Shown here in pieces: positions 45,867-53,969 of a stretch of 64,000 nucleotides of DNA; position 1 is the stretch's first letter; each line of letters begins with the position of its first letter. A program made the translations under genes and the position numbers. Below the pieces are notes generated by a model. That model was not told the DNA's origin, made no database searches, and worked only from the letters and a program-made list of their open reading frames with translations. The stretch is from Rhodoferax bucti (lineage in GTDB: Bacteria; Pseudomonadota; Gammaproteobacteria; Burkholderiales; Burkholderiaceae_C). The stretch spans positions 1 to 64,000 of the forward strand of contig NZ_VAHD01000004.1 of assembly GCF_005876985.1 (NCBI RefSeq), in the 5' to 3' direction.

Positions 45867-46898
45867 ATGACGCCCAAGCCCGCTTCCTCCCCCTTTGCCC
45901 GCTCTACCCCCCGTTTCATGACCGCCAGCGCCCAAGGCTTGGCGCTGGTGCTGTGCGTGCTCGTGTTGGTGTACGGCTTGTTGCCCGGTTTGCTGGCCGT
46001 GTGCCTGGGCTTTATGGCGACGCAGGCACTCAGCACCCCGAGTGCGCGCTGGACGCGCTGGCGGCCCAGCACCTTGGTGGCGGCTACGGTGGTCATTGTG
46101 GTGCCTTTGTTGCTGGTGACGCTGGGCTTGTCCAACGCCAAAGGCATGGTTTTCAGTGCAGGCGCGCAATACGAAGCTTTGTTGCACCACTTGGCCGGCA
46201 CCGTGCTGGAAATCCGGCAGAAGCTGCCGCCCAACCTTGCCGCCCACCTGCCGGACGAACTGGTGGCAGCGCAGGCTTGGCTGGCGGCGTATCTACAAAG
46301 CCAGGCCCATGCGCTCACCGGCATGGGCTCCGCCGGTCTGCAGGGTGGCTTGCTGGCTTATGTGGGGCTGGTCATCGGGGCGCTGATTGTGGGCACGCCG
46401 GGTGTGAGCCAGCCGGCGCCCTTGCGGGCGGCTGTCCGCCAGAGGGGGCGCTATTTTGTGGGTGCTTTCCGGCAGATTGTGGTGGCGCAGTTCTGGATTG
46501 CGACTTTCAATGCGGCGTGTACCGCTGTGTTTTTGTTTGGCGCTCTGCCCCTGTTGGATGTGCGCATTCCGTACAGCAGCATGCTGGTGGCGTTGACGTT
46601 TTTTGCCGGGCTGATTCCCATTGTGGGCAACCTGTTGTGCAACGGCGTGCTCACGCTGGCGGGCATGTCGGTGGCACCCATGGTGGGGCTGGCCTGCCTG
46701 GTCTTTTTGATTGCCATCCACAAGTTTGAATACGTCATCAACGCCAAGGTGGTGGGCAAGCGCACCGGCACCTCCGCGTGGGAGTTGCTCACGGTGATGT
46801 TTGTGGGCGAAGCCATTTTCGGCGTGGCCGGTTTGGTGGCCGCGCCGCTGTACTACGCCTACGTTAAGCGCGAGCTGGTGGAGGAGGGGCTGGTCTAG
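45867..46898 (+). CDS. AI-2E (PerM-like) family transporter
   Basis: 343 residues from ATG 45867, about seven to eight membrane segments. The family core is GLLPGLLAVCLGFMATQAL near 30, a long amphipathic periplasmic helix (about 95-150), and the C-terminal IVGNLLCNGVLTLAGMSVAP. Named for an E. coli AI-2 exporter, but many members do not move AI-2; substrate unknown. Divergent from the deacetylase-family gene. Confidence 0.88.
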   Translation: MTPKPASSPFARSTPRFMTASAQGLALVLCVLVLVYGLLPGLLAVCLGFMATQALSTPSARWTRWRPSTLVAATVVIVVPLLLVTLGLSNAKGMVFSAGAQYEALLHHLAGTVLEIRQKLPPNLAAHLPDELVAAQAWLAAYLQSQAHALTGMGSAGLQGGLLAYVGLVIGALIVGTPGVSQPAPLRAAVRQRGRYFVGAFRQIVVAQFWIATFNAACTAVFLFGALPLLDVRIPYSSMLVALTFFAGLIPIVGNLLCNGVLTLAGMSVAPMVGLACLVFLIAIHKFEYVINAKVVGKRTGTSAWELLTVMFVGEAIFGVAGLVAAPLYYAYVKRELVEEGLV

Positions 46899-46901
46899 CC
46901 C

Positions 46902-48017
46902 TCAAGCGAACACCCCCGCTGTGTCTTGCATGCGGGCCGACACCTCGCCCAAGTGGTGCAGCGTGTCGCCAAAGCTCATTTCCAGCTCGGTGAGCTTGCG
47001 GAAGTAGTGGCTCACGATGTACTCGTCCGTCACCCCGATACCGCCGTGCAACTGCACCGCCTGCTGGCCGATGAAGCGCATGCTGTTGCCCAACTGGTAT
47101 TTCGCGCGGGCCAGGGCCGCGCGGCGCTCCGGTGCGGGGGCGTTGAGCTTGAGGCTGGCGTAGTAGCTCATGGAGCGGGCCAGTTCCAGCTGCATCTTCA
47201 TGTCGGCCACCCGGTGGCGCAGCGCCTGGAAGCTGCTGATCGCCACGCCGAACTGCTTGCGGGTGTTGAGGTAGTCGGCGGTGATGTCCAGCGTCTTGTC
47301 CATCACGCCTACGGCCTCGGCGCAGGTGGCGGCAATGCCAACGTCCACCGCATGCTCGAGCGCGGCTTGGCCTTGAGTAGTGATGAGCTGCGCAGGTGCG
47401 TTTTTGAAGAAGACTTCTGCCGCGCGGCCACCGCCCTGGGTGTTGTAGCCCCGGGGGCTGACGCCGGCGGATTCGCGCTCCACCACAAACAGACCCATCA
47501 CGCTGTTGACCTTGGCGGAGACGAGGTAGGCATCGGCCTTGTCGCCGGCGGCCACTATGCTTTTTGTAGCATTCAGCACATAGCCACCGGGCGCTTGGTG
47601 CGCTTTTCCTGCAATGGCGTCGAGTGCGTAGCGGCTGCCGCGCTCCTGGTAGGCCAGCACCACCAGCTTTTCACCGCTGGCAATGCCGGGGAGCCATGCC
47701 GCTCGGGTGGCCGCGTCGGCGTAGCCTGCCAGCACCGCGCCGGCGATCAGCGCATGGGGCAAGGGCTCCAGCACCATGCCGCGGCCCAGCTCCTCTATCA
47801 CCACCATGCCGTCGATGGGACCTAGCCCCATGCCACCATCGTCTTCCGGCACATAAAGGCCGGTCAGGCCCAGCTCAGCCAGCTCGGTGTAGGCGGCCCG
47901 GTCGAAGCCACCGGCCTTCTCGGCAGCGCGGCGGCGCTCGAAGGTGTAGCCCTTGTCGACGTATTTGCGCACCGCGTCGCGCAGTTGTTCCTGGTCGTCA
48001 GAAAAATCAAAGTCCAT
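46902..48017 (-). CDS. Acyl-CoA dehydrogenase (short partner)
   Basis: 371 residues. N-terminal helical domain (FDFSDDQEQLRDAVRKYVDKG), middle FAD-binding barrel, C-terminal four-helix domain with GGIGVTDEYIVSHYFRKL (near 325). It is the second gene of a pair, 12 bp after the longer dehydrogenase. Adjacent ACAD pairs of about 400 and 370 residues are known to form alpha2-beta2 enzymes in sterol or bile-acid degradation; that such a complex forms here is inference. The usual catalytic Glu is not obvious. Confidence 0.9.
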   Translation of the reverse strand: MDFDFSDDQEQLRDAVRKYVDKGYTFERRRAAEKAGGFDRAAYTELAELGLTGLYVPEDDGGMGLGPIDGMVVIEELGRGMVLEPLPHALIAGAVLAGYADAATRAAWLPGIASGEKLVVLAYQERGSRYALDAIAGKAHQAPGGYVLNATKSIVAAGDKADAYLVSAKVNSVMGLFVVERESAGVSPRGYNTQGGGRAAEVFFKNAPAQLITTQGQAALEHAVDVGIAATCAEAVGVMDKTLDITADYLNTRKQFGVAISSFQALRHRVADMKMQLELARSMSYYASLKLNAPAPERRAALARAKYQLGNSMRFIGQQAVQLHGGIGVTDEYIVSHYFRKLTELEMSFGDTLHHLGEVSARMQDTAGVFA

Positions 48018-48029
48018 GTTCTTCTCCGG

Positions 48030-49256
48030 TTAGCCCAGCACGACCTGGGAAACAATGTTTCGCTGTACTTCATTGCTGCCGCCATAGATGGTGGTCTTGC
48101 GCAGGTTGAAGTAGGTGGAGGCCAAGGGCGCGTTGCCCACTTCGCCACCGGGAAAGCCGCCCAGGGCGCCGGCAGTGGCGTCGCCTTGCCAGCCGGCTTC
48201 CATGGCTTCGCGGATGAGCGGCAGGGCAAATGGGCCGGCGGCCAGCATCATCAATTCGCTATAGCGCTGCTGGATTTCGCTGCCCCGGATCTTCAACAGG
48301 CCGGCAATGTCCAGCGAGTTTTTGCCGCTCTTCTCAGCCGACAGCACGCGCAGCACTAGCATCTCCAGTGCGATCACGTCCACCTCCAGCTTGGCGATTT
48401 CATCGCGGAAGCGGCTGGCGGCGGCGCCTCCGGTGGCCGGGTCCCACACGCCTTCGCGCTTGGCAATGCGCTTCAAGCGCTCCAGCTCGCGCTTGGCGCG
48501 GTTCACGTCGGCAATGTTGGTGCGCTCGTGGCTTAGCAAGTGCTTGGCATAGGTCCAGCCCTTGTTTTCTTCTCCAATCAGGTTTTCGGCCGGCACTTCC
48601 ACGTTGTCGAAAAAGACTTCGTTCACCTCGTGGCCGCCGTCCAGCATGATGATGGGGCGCACCGTCACGCCGGGGCTTTTCATGTCGATGAGCAGGAAGC
48701 TGATGCCGGTCTGTGGCTTGCCCTCGGTGCTGGTGCGCACCAGGCAGAAGATCCACTCGCCGTACTGGCCCAAGGTGGTCCAGGTTTTCTGACCGTTCAC
48801 GATGTATTTGTTGCCCTGGCGCTCTGCACGCGTCTTGACTGAGGCCAGGTCCGAGCCGGAGCCCGGTTCGCTATAGCCTTGGCTCCACCAGACCTTGCCG
48901 CTGGCGATGCCGGGCAAGAAGCGCTGCTGCTGCTCCGGCGTGCCAAAGGCCATGATGACCGGCGCCACCATCACCGGCCCGAAGGGGATGACCCGGGGCG
49001 CACCGGCGAGGGCGCATTCTTCTTCAAACAGGTGCTTTTGGATGGCAGTCCAGCCCGGGCCGCCGAATTCCTTAGGCCAGCCGAAACCCAGCCAGCCCTT
49101 GGCACCCAAAATTTGGGCCCAACGCTGGTGGTCTTCGCGGGTCAACTCCAGGGCGTTGTGTACCTTGTGGGCGATGTCGGCAGGTAGGTGGGCGTGTACC
49201 CAGGCGCGCACTTCCTCGCGAAAGGCCTGTTCCTCGGGCGTGAAAGCCAAGTCCAT
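48030..49256 (-). CDS. Acyl-CoA dehydrogenase (long partner)
   Basis: 408 residues. N-terminal domain LAFTPEEQAFREEVRAWVHAH, WSQGYSEPGSGSDLASVKTRA (near 135-155) for FAD and substrate, FLLIDMKSPGVTVRPI, and the C-terminal YGGSNEVQRNIVSQVVLG. Oxidises an acyl-CoA at the alpha-beta bond and passes electrons to ETF. First gene of a dehydrogenase pair. Substrate unknown. Confidence 0.92.
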   Translation of the reverse strand: MDLAFTPEEQAFREEVRAWVHAHLPADIAHKVHNALELTREDHQRWAQILGAKGWLGFGWPKEFGGPGWTAIQKHLFEEECALAGAPRVIPFGPVMVAPVIMAFGTPEQQQRFLPGIASGKVWWSQGYSEPGSGSDLASVKTRAERQGNKYIVNGQKTWTTLGQYGEWIFCLVRTSTEGKPQTGISFLLIDMKSPGVTVRPIIMLDGGHEVNEVFFDNVEVPAENLIGEENKGWTYAKHLLSHERTNIADVNRAKRELERLKRIAKREGVWDPATGGAAASRFRDEIAKLEVDVIALEMLVLRVLSAEKSGKNSLDIAGLLKIRGSEIQQRYSELMMLAAGPFALPLIREAMEAGWQGDATAGALGGFPGGEVGNAPLASTYFNLRKTTIYGGSNEVQRNIVSQVVLG

Positions 49257-49313
49257 TGCAGTCTCCTCGGTGTTCTTCGAATGGGGTGACCGCTTTTTAG
49301 CACGGTCGTTCTT

Positions 49314-49988
49314 TTATTCTTGTCCGGGTTGCGACATGCCGAGTTCGGCGCACAGTTTTTGCACCGTGGCACGCAGCTCGGCCACCTCGGCTTCCAGCTG
49401 GGTAACGCGGGCCTGCAGCTCGGCGCTGGCGGGGCCCGATACGGCGCCAGACCGGCTGACTACCGCCGCGCTGGCATCCACCGGCCCGCACAGCAGGTGG
49501 GCCCAGCGCTGTTCGCGGGCGCCGGGTGCGCGGTCGAGCTTGATGACCAGGGGGCCGCCTTTTTCTTCGCTGCGCTCCTGCAACTCGTCCAGAAACGCTT
49601 CCACCGACGAGGTGTCGGCAAAGCGGTACCAGCGCTCCGCATTCAGGCGCAGCTCGGCCGCAGTTTGCGGGCCGCGCAGCATCAAGAGGCCCAGCAGCAC
49701 CGCGCTTTGCTCGGGCACACCGATGCCGCGCTGGGCGTTGTGGGTGAACTTGGTGGCGCGTCCGCCGCTGGTCTCGTGCACCAGGCCAGCCTCGCGCAGG
49801 CTGTCGACCGCGCTGCTGACTTCGGATTCGCTCAGCTCCATCAGCGGTTCGCGGCTGGTTTTCTGGTTGCAGCCCAGCATCAGGCTGTTCAGGGTGAGCG
49901 GGTAGCTGTCGGGCACGGTGCGGGCTTTTTCCATCAGGGTGGCGAGCACGCGGGCTTCAACAGGGGAGAGCAAGAGGGGGGTGGTCAT
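49314..49988 (-). CDS. yceH: YceH-family (DUF480) protein
   Basis: 224 residues. Start [41 protein letters not shown] is diagnostic of YceH: two winged-helix domains (about 5-85 and 95-175). The C-terminal coiled coil ([22 protein letters not shown]) suggests dimerisation. DNA-binding-like, but no target is known. Divergent from purN with 13 bp between the two starts, so the promoters overlap. Confidence 0.9.
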   Translation of the reverse strand: MTTPLLLSPVEARVLATLMEKARTVPDSYPLTLNSLMLGCNQKTSREPLMELSESEVSSAVDSLREAGLVHETSGGRATKFTHNAQRGIGVPEQSAVLLGLLMLRGPQTAAELRLNAERWYRFADTSSVEAFLDELQERSEEKGGPLVIKLDRAPGAREQRWAHLLCGPVDASAAVVSRSGAVSGPASAELQARVTQLEAEVAELRATVQKLCAELGMSQPGQE

Positions 49989-50001
49989 AATTCAGCCAGT
50001 T

Positions 50002-50595
50002 ATGAAAAACATCGTGATTTTGATCTCTGGCGGTGGCTCCAACATGGCTGCCATCGTGCGCGCTTCGCAAAAAGAAGACTGGGCGGCGCGCTATGGCGCC
50101 CGGGTGGCTGCGGTTATCAGCAACAAGGGCACCGCAGGCGGCCTGGTGTTTGCCAAAGAGCAGGGCCTGGACACCCATGTGCTGGACCACAAAACCTATG
50201 CCGACCGCGAGGCATTTGATGCCGCCCTGGCCCAAGTGATTGACCGCTACGACACGCCGCAGGCGCCGGTGCTGGTGGTGCTGGCCGGGTTCATGCGCAT
50301 TTTGACGGCGGGCTTTGTGGAGAAATATGCGGGGCGCCTGGTGAACATCCACCCCTCGCTCTTGCCGGCCTTTGGTGGTTTACACACCCACCAGCGGGCG
50401 CTGGATGCCGGCTGCCAATTCGCCGGTGCCACCGTGCACCTGGTGACGCCCGAACTGGACCATGGGCCGATTCTGGAACAAGCCGTGGTGCCGGTGCTGC
50501 CTGGCGACACGGCAGACACTTTGGCCGCCCGGGTGCTCACGCAGGAGCACCGCATTTACCCCCGGGCGGTGGCCAATTTGCTATCGAAAAAGTAG
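50002..50595 (+). CDS. purN: Phosphoribosylglycinamide formyltransferase
   Basis: 197 residues from ATG 50002. Adds a formyl group from 10-formyl-THF to GAR in purine synthesis. Substrate loop: ILISGGGSNMAAIV (near 6-19). Catalytic Asn/His/Asp are in VNIHPSLLPAFGGLHTHQRAL (near 114-134) and TPELDHGPILEQ (near 151). The last residues LLSKK and the stop codon come from dispersed-repeat copy 12. Length is normal. Confidence 0.95.
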   Translation: MKNIVILISGGGSNMAAIVRASQKEDWAARYGARVAAVISNKGTAGGLVFAKEQGLDTHVLDHKTYADREAFDAALAQVIDRYDTPQAPVLVVLAGFMRILTAGFVEKYAGRLVNIHPSLLPAFGGLHTHQRALDAGCQFAGATVHLVTPELDHGPILEQAVVPVLPGDTADTLAARVLTQEHRIYPRAVANLLSKK

Positions 50596-50635
50596 CTGCC
50601 AGCGCACATTCCGTTTGCGCTAGCGGCACTTTTTA
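50577..50635 (+). repeat. Dispersed repeat, copy 12, supplying two stop codons
   Basis: TTTGCTATCGAAAAAGTAGC, TGCCAGCGCACA, spacer, TTGCGCTAGCGGCAC, TTTTTA. The purN TAG (50593) is in the left half. The TTA at 50633-50635 is the stop of the convergent EF-hand gene. Confidence 0.8.
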
Positions 50636-51532
50636 TGCTGAAGCGCTGAGCAGGCTGCTGGTGGTGCTGCCACTCCAGCCTTGCGCCACTTGGGCGTAAA
50701 TTTGCTTGGCCAGGGCGGCGATGGCGGCACTGGCTTTGCTGTCATCGGTGCTAGAAGTCGACGAAGCGCTGTCAGATGTGGAGCTGCTGTCGCTGCTGGA
50801 CAGCGACGACACCGCGTTTTTGATTTCGCCCACCAGCCGTTCGATCTCTGACACCGTGCCGTCCTGGTTGGTGTCCAGCGGATCGTAGGTGGTGCTGCTG
50901 GATTCGGACTTGCCTGCGCCGCCAGGGCCGCCACCGGGTGGCGGACCGCCTGGCCCACCGGGGCCTTGCGCACTCTGGGTGCCGCTGCTGCCTTGGGCGC
51001 CTTCCGGCGGCTGGGGCTGGCCCGCCTCAAACTCGGTCTGCGAGAGCGAGCCGTTGCCATCGGTATCGAGTTTGCTGAAGTCCTGGCTCACATCCTGCCC
51101 GGTGTCCGACTTGATTTTGTCGGTGAGCACTTGGAGCTCGTCTTGGCTGACTGAGCCGTCGCCATCGGTATCCACTTTGGCAAACAGGTCGTCCTGCTTG
51201 CCGTTGCTGCCGCCCATGCCACGGGACTGCGCGAAGTCCATGGTGGAGGGGGGCGGTGGCATCAGGTCTTTCATGCCCTGGTCCAACTCGTCGCTGGAGA
51301 GGCTGCCGTCGGCGTTGCTGTCCATTTTGGTGAACAGTTCTTTGCTGTCGCCCAGGCTGGTGCCTGTTTTGCTGGCGATATCGCTCAACATGCTGCTGAG
51401 TTCGGTCTGGTCGACGCTGCCACTGCTGTCGGTGTCGACCTTGGCGAACATCTTCGCCTGGTGCTGGGCCCGTTGTGCACTGACCGCCGCCCAGGCATTG
51501 CTGGAACCGCTGACCCCGCTGATGGTGCTCAT
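50633..51532 (-). CDS. EF-hand calcium-binding protein
   Basis: 299 residues from ATG 51532; AGGA lies 7 bp upstream of it, so the ATG six bases earlier is less likely. Five EF-hand loops: DTDSSGSVDQTE (near 35), DSNADGSLSSDE, DTDGDGSVSQDE, DTDGNGSLSQTE and DTNQDGTVSEIE (near 218). Between loops 4 and 5 is a Pro/Gly-rich stretch; a Ser-rich segment follows loop 5. No classical signal peptide is seen. The gene is divergent from an OmpR-type two-component system, so calcium signalling or regulation is possible but inferred. Confidence 0.85.
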   Translation of the reverse strand: MSTISGVSGSSNAWAAVSAQRAQHQAKMFAKVDTDSSGSVDQTELSSMLSDIASKTGTSLGDSKELFTKMDSNADGSLSSDELDQGMKDLMPPPPSTMDFAQSRGMGGSNGKQDDLFAKVDTDGDGSVSQDELQVLTDKIKSDTGQDVSQDFSKLDTDGNGSLSQTEFEAGQPQPPEGAQGSSGTQSAQGPGGPGGPPPGGGPGGAGKSESSSTTYDPLDTNQDGTVSEIERLVGEIKNAVSSLSSSDSSSTSDSASSTSSTDDSKASAAIAALAKQIYAQVAQGWSGSTTSSLLSASA

Positions 51533-51755
51533 GGTCATTTCCTTTCTCGGTAGGTGGGTGAAGTGCCACCCGGAATCCAAAAAGCCGAGCGACAGCTTGA
51601 TTCTTGAAAGCGGAGGTATCGCCGGTTTGTCGGCTTTGTACCGGGCTTGATACAAAAGGCGGTTTCAAGCGTTGAGAAGCGGGCCGCACACCTGCCAATT
51701 CAGGGCTTTGCGAGGCGGGTGGTTTTCTAAACTGAGCGGGCCGAAGGGACTGTCC
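51533..51755. promoter_or_regulatory. Divergent intergenic region between EF-hand gene and response regulator
   Basis: 223 bp without a gene. It must hold the promoters of both divergent units. GACCCCG-like and GCGGAGG-type repeats are weak and I assign no operator. Confidence 0.35.
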
Positions 51756-52496
51756 ATGCATACCAAGATATCCATCCTCATCGTTGACGACGACGCCGAA
51801 ATCACCGAGCTGTTGGGCGAGTACCTCAGTCGATTCAACTTCGAGGTGCACACGGCTTGCGACGCAGACAGCATGCGCGCCCAGTTGGCCCTCCATGCGG
51901 TGAATCTGGTGGTGCTGGATGTGATGCTGCCCGGCACGGACGGGCTCACCTTGTCCCGCGAAATCCGTGAACGCTCCCAGATCCCGGTGATCATGCTCAC
52001 CGCCCGAACCACCACGTTTGACCGCATCATGGGGCTGGAAAACGGGGCGGACGATTACATGGGTAAACCCTTTGAGCCGCGCGAACTGGTCGCCCGCATC
52101 CATACCGTGCTGCGCCGCGCCCAGGGCGCCAAAGACGCGGCGCCCAATGTGGCCCGCAGCGATGTGGTCTGCTTTGACGGCTGGGAGCTGCACCGCGAGG
52201 AGCGCACGCTGGTGTCGCCTACCGGGCTGGTTGTGGCCCTCTCCAACGCCGAATTCCGCCTCCTGAATACCTTTTTGCAGACGCCCCGCCGCCTGTTCAG
52301 CCGCGACCAGCTCATGGAGCAGGCGCGCGGCCGCGCCATGGATGCGTTTGAGCGCAGCATCGACCTGCTGGTGTCCCGCCTGCGGCAAAAGCTGGCCGAT
52401 GACCCCGACGAGCCTTCCATGATCAAAACCGTGCGCGGTGCGGGCTATATGTTCAACGTGCAATCGGTCCAAGGGCGCATGGCGTGGCGGGCCTGA
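51756..52496 (+). CDS. OmpR-family response regulator
   Basis: 246 residues from ATG 51756. Receiver domain with acidic pair LIVDDDAEI (near 9), phosphoacceptor Asp in VVLDVMLPGTDG (near 54), and Lys in GADDYMGKPFEPRE (near 104). The C-terminal winged helix has DQLMEQARGRAMDAFERSIDLLVSRLRQKL (near 188-217) for DNA binding. It overlaps the sensor kinase start by 13 bp. Its regulon may include the divergent EF-hand gene. Confidence 0.94.
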   Translation: MHTKISILIVDDDAEITELLGEYLSRFNFEVHTACDADSMRAQLALHAVNLVVLDVMLPGTDGLTLSREIRERSQIPVIMLTARTTTFDRIMGLENGADDYMGKPFEPRELVARIHTVLRRAQGAKDAAPNVARSDVVCFDGWELHREERTLVSPTGLVVALSNAEFRLLNTFLQTPRRLFSRDQLMEQARGRAMDAFERSIDLLVSRLRQKLADDPDEPSMIKTVRGAGYMFNVQSVQGRMAWRA

Positions 52497-53656
52497 GCCT
52501 GCGAGCCGCCGCGCGCAGCCATGTGGCGGCGTGGGCAGCGCGCTGCCTGCCCGACAGCTTGTTTGGCCGTCTGGCCTTGCTCTTGGCCGTGGCGGTGCTC
52601 AGCAGCCATGTGTTGGCGTTGACGTTGCTCTTTGAAATGCGCCCCGACTTTAAGCCGGGCTTTCCACCGCCTGGTCCGCTGGCCACACCGTCTTCTCTGG
52701 CGCCGCCTTCGGCATTGGGGCTGAGCGCGCGCCCACAGCCGCAAGATGCTCCTTTTGCGGAGCCCCCGCCCCATCGGGGCCCCGGCCCGCATGGCGGCCC
52801 GCCGCCCGAGGGCTTGTTGCTGGACATCGGCGTGCGCCTCACGGCGCTGCTGCTGGCGGGCTGGGTGGGCGCGCGCTGGCTCTCCAGCCCGGTGCAGCGC
52901 TTGGCGGATGCCGCCCGCGAGCTGGGGCACAACTTGCACCGCCCGCTCTTGCCGGAGACCGGCACCCGTGAGTGCCGCGAGGCTACCCGTGTGTTCAACC
53001 AAATGCAGCAGCGCATTTGCGCCCAGCTGGAGCAGCGCGACCAGTTTGTGGCCGCGGTGTCGCACGACCTGCGCACCCCGCTGACCCGCCTGGCGCTGCG
53101 GGTGGAGTCCCTGAAAGACGACACCGAGCGCCAGCGCTTTGGCAAAGACATTGCGGAAATGGACACCATGATCCGCGCCACGCTCGACTACCTGCGCGGC
53201 GCGGCAGACGCTGAGCCCTGGATGCCGCTGGATGTGGATTCTCTGGTGAGCAGCCTGGCGCATGACCAGCAAGACTGCGGTCACGACGTCGCGGTGGAGG
53301 GGCCAGCGTGCGGCGCGCCGGTACGGGCCCAGTCCAGCGCGCTGCGGCGCTGCATTACCAATTTGCTGGACAACGCGGTGCGCTACGGCGGCGGTGCCCG
53401 GGTGCAGTTGCTGCAAGCCGGCAGCACTTTGCGGGTGCTGGTGCGCGACCAGGGCCCCGGCATACCCGAAGGCGAGCTCACTAAAGTGCTGCAGCCCTTT
53501 TACCGGGTGGAGGGTTCGCGCAACCGCCACACCGGCGGGGTAGGGCTGGGCTTGGCAGCGGCGCATGAAATCGCCCGCCAGCACGGCGGCAGCCTGCAGC
53601 TACGCAACCGGCCCGGCGGCGGGCTGGAGGCCGAGCTGGCCTTGCCAGTCCTGTGA
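52484..53656 (+). CDS. Membrane sensor histidine kinase
   Basis: 390 residues from GTG 52484. TM1 (LALLLAVAVLSSHVLALTLLF), a periplasmic loop of about 65 residues rich in Pro, Gly and His (PHRGPGPHGGPPPEG), TM2 (TALLLAGWVGARWL), HAMP, H box VSHDLRTPLTRLALRVESL (His near 192), then the ATPase boxes NLLDNAVRYGGG, VRDQGPGIPEGE and GVGLGLAAAHEIARQHGG. The loop's His and acidic-poor composition could bind metal ions; this is inference. A dispersed repeat follows the stop. Confidence 0.94.
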   Translation: MAGLSLRAAARSHVAAWAARCLPDSLFGRLALLLAVAVLSSHVLALTLLFEMRPDFKPGFPPPGPLATPSSLAPPSALGLSARPQPQDAPFAEPPPHRGPGPHGGPPPEGLLLDIGVRLTALLLAGWVGARWLSSPVQRLADAARELGHNLHRPLLPETGTRECREATRVFNQMQQRICAQLEQRDQFVAAVSHDLRTPLTRLALRVESLKDDTERQRFGKDIAEMDTMIRATLDYLRGAADAEPWMPLDVDSLVSSLAHDQQDCGHDVAVEGPACGAPVRAQSSALRRCITNLLDNAVRYGGGARVQLLQAGSTLRVLVRDQGPGIPEGELTKVLQPFYRVEGSRNRHTGGVGLGLAAAHEIARQHGGSLQLRNRPGGGLEAELALPVL

Positions 53657-53716
53657 ATTTGCTATGAATTTGTGAGCTGCTTGCGCATATTCCGCGAGCA
53701 CTAGAGGCTTATTTCA
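53657..53716 (+). repeat. Dispersed ~55-bp repeat, copy 13
   Basis: TTTGCTATGAATTTGTGAGC, TGCTTGCGCATA, spacer, CGAGCACTAGAGGC, TTATTTCA. It begins right after the kinase stop. Its last three bases form the stop of the convergent DUF1653 gene (53714-53716). Confidence 0.85.
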
Positions 53717-53953
53717 TTCCTCAATGCGGGTAAAGCGGGGCAGCGCCACGCCATTGATCACCACGGTTTCCAAAAACATGGCCGCAGGCCGCACCCACAG
53801 GCCATGCTCGCCGTAAAGGGCGCGGTACAGCGTCATGGGCTCACAGGTTTCGCTGTGGCGTACGGTGTCCAGCACCTGGTATTCCATGCCCTTGTAATGG
53901 CGGTAGCGGCCGGGCGGGGTGATCACGAGTGGAGGGAGTTTTTCATCAGACAT
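53714..53953 (-). CDS. DUF1653 domain protein
   Basis: 79 residues: PPGRYRHYKGMEYQVLDTVRH (near 14) and the final FTRIEE are characteristic of the small DUF1653 family (SH3-like beta fold, function unknown). The stop codon lies in dispersed-repeat copy 13. Divergent from the rRNA methyltransferase gene, 16 bp between starts. Confidence 0.9.
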   Translation of the reverse strand: MSDEKLPPLVITPPGRYRHYKGMEYQVLDTVRHSETCEPMTLYRALYGEHGLWVRPAAMFLETVVINGVALPRFTRIEE

Positions 53954-53969
53954 GGGACAATACTAGGTT

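Noticed and set aside
47553..47600. A possible sixteenth copy of the dispersed repeat inside the short acyl-CoA dehydrogenase
   Set aside because: GTAGC and GGGCGCT are spaced as in the family, but the 18 bases between match only about half. This is not enough to separate from chance, and the protein segment is normal for the family.
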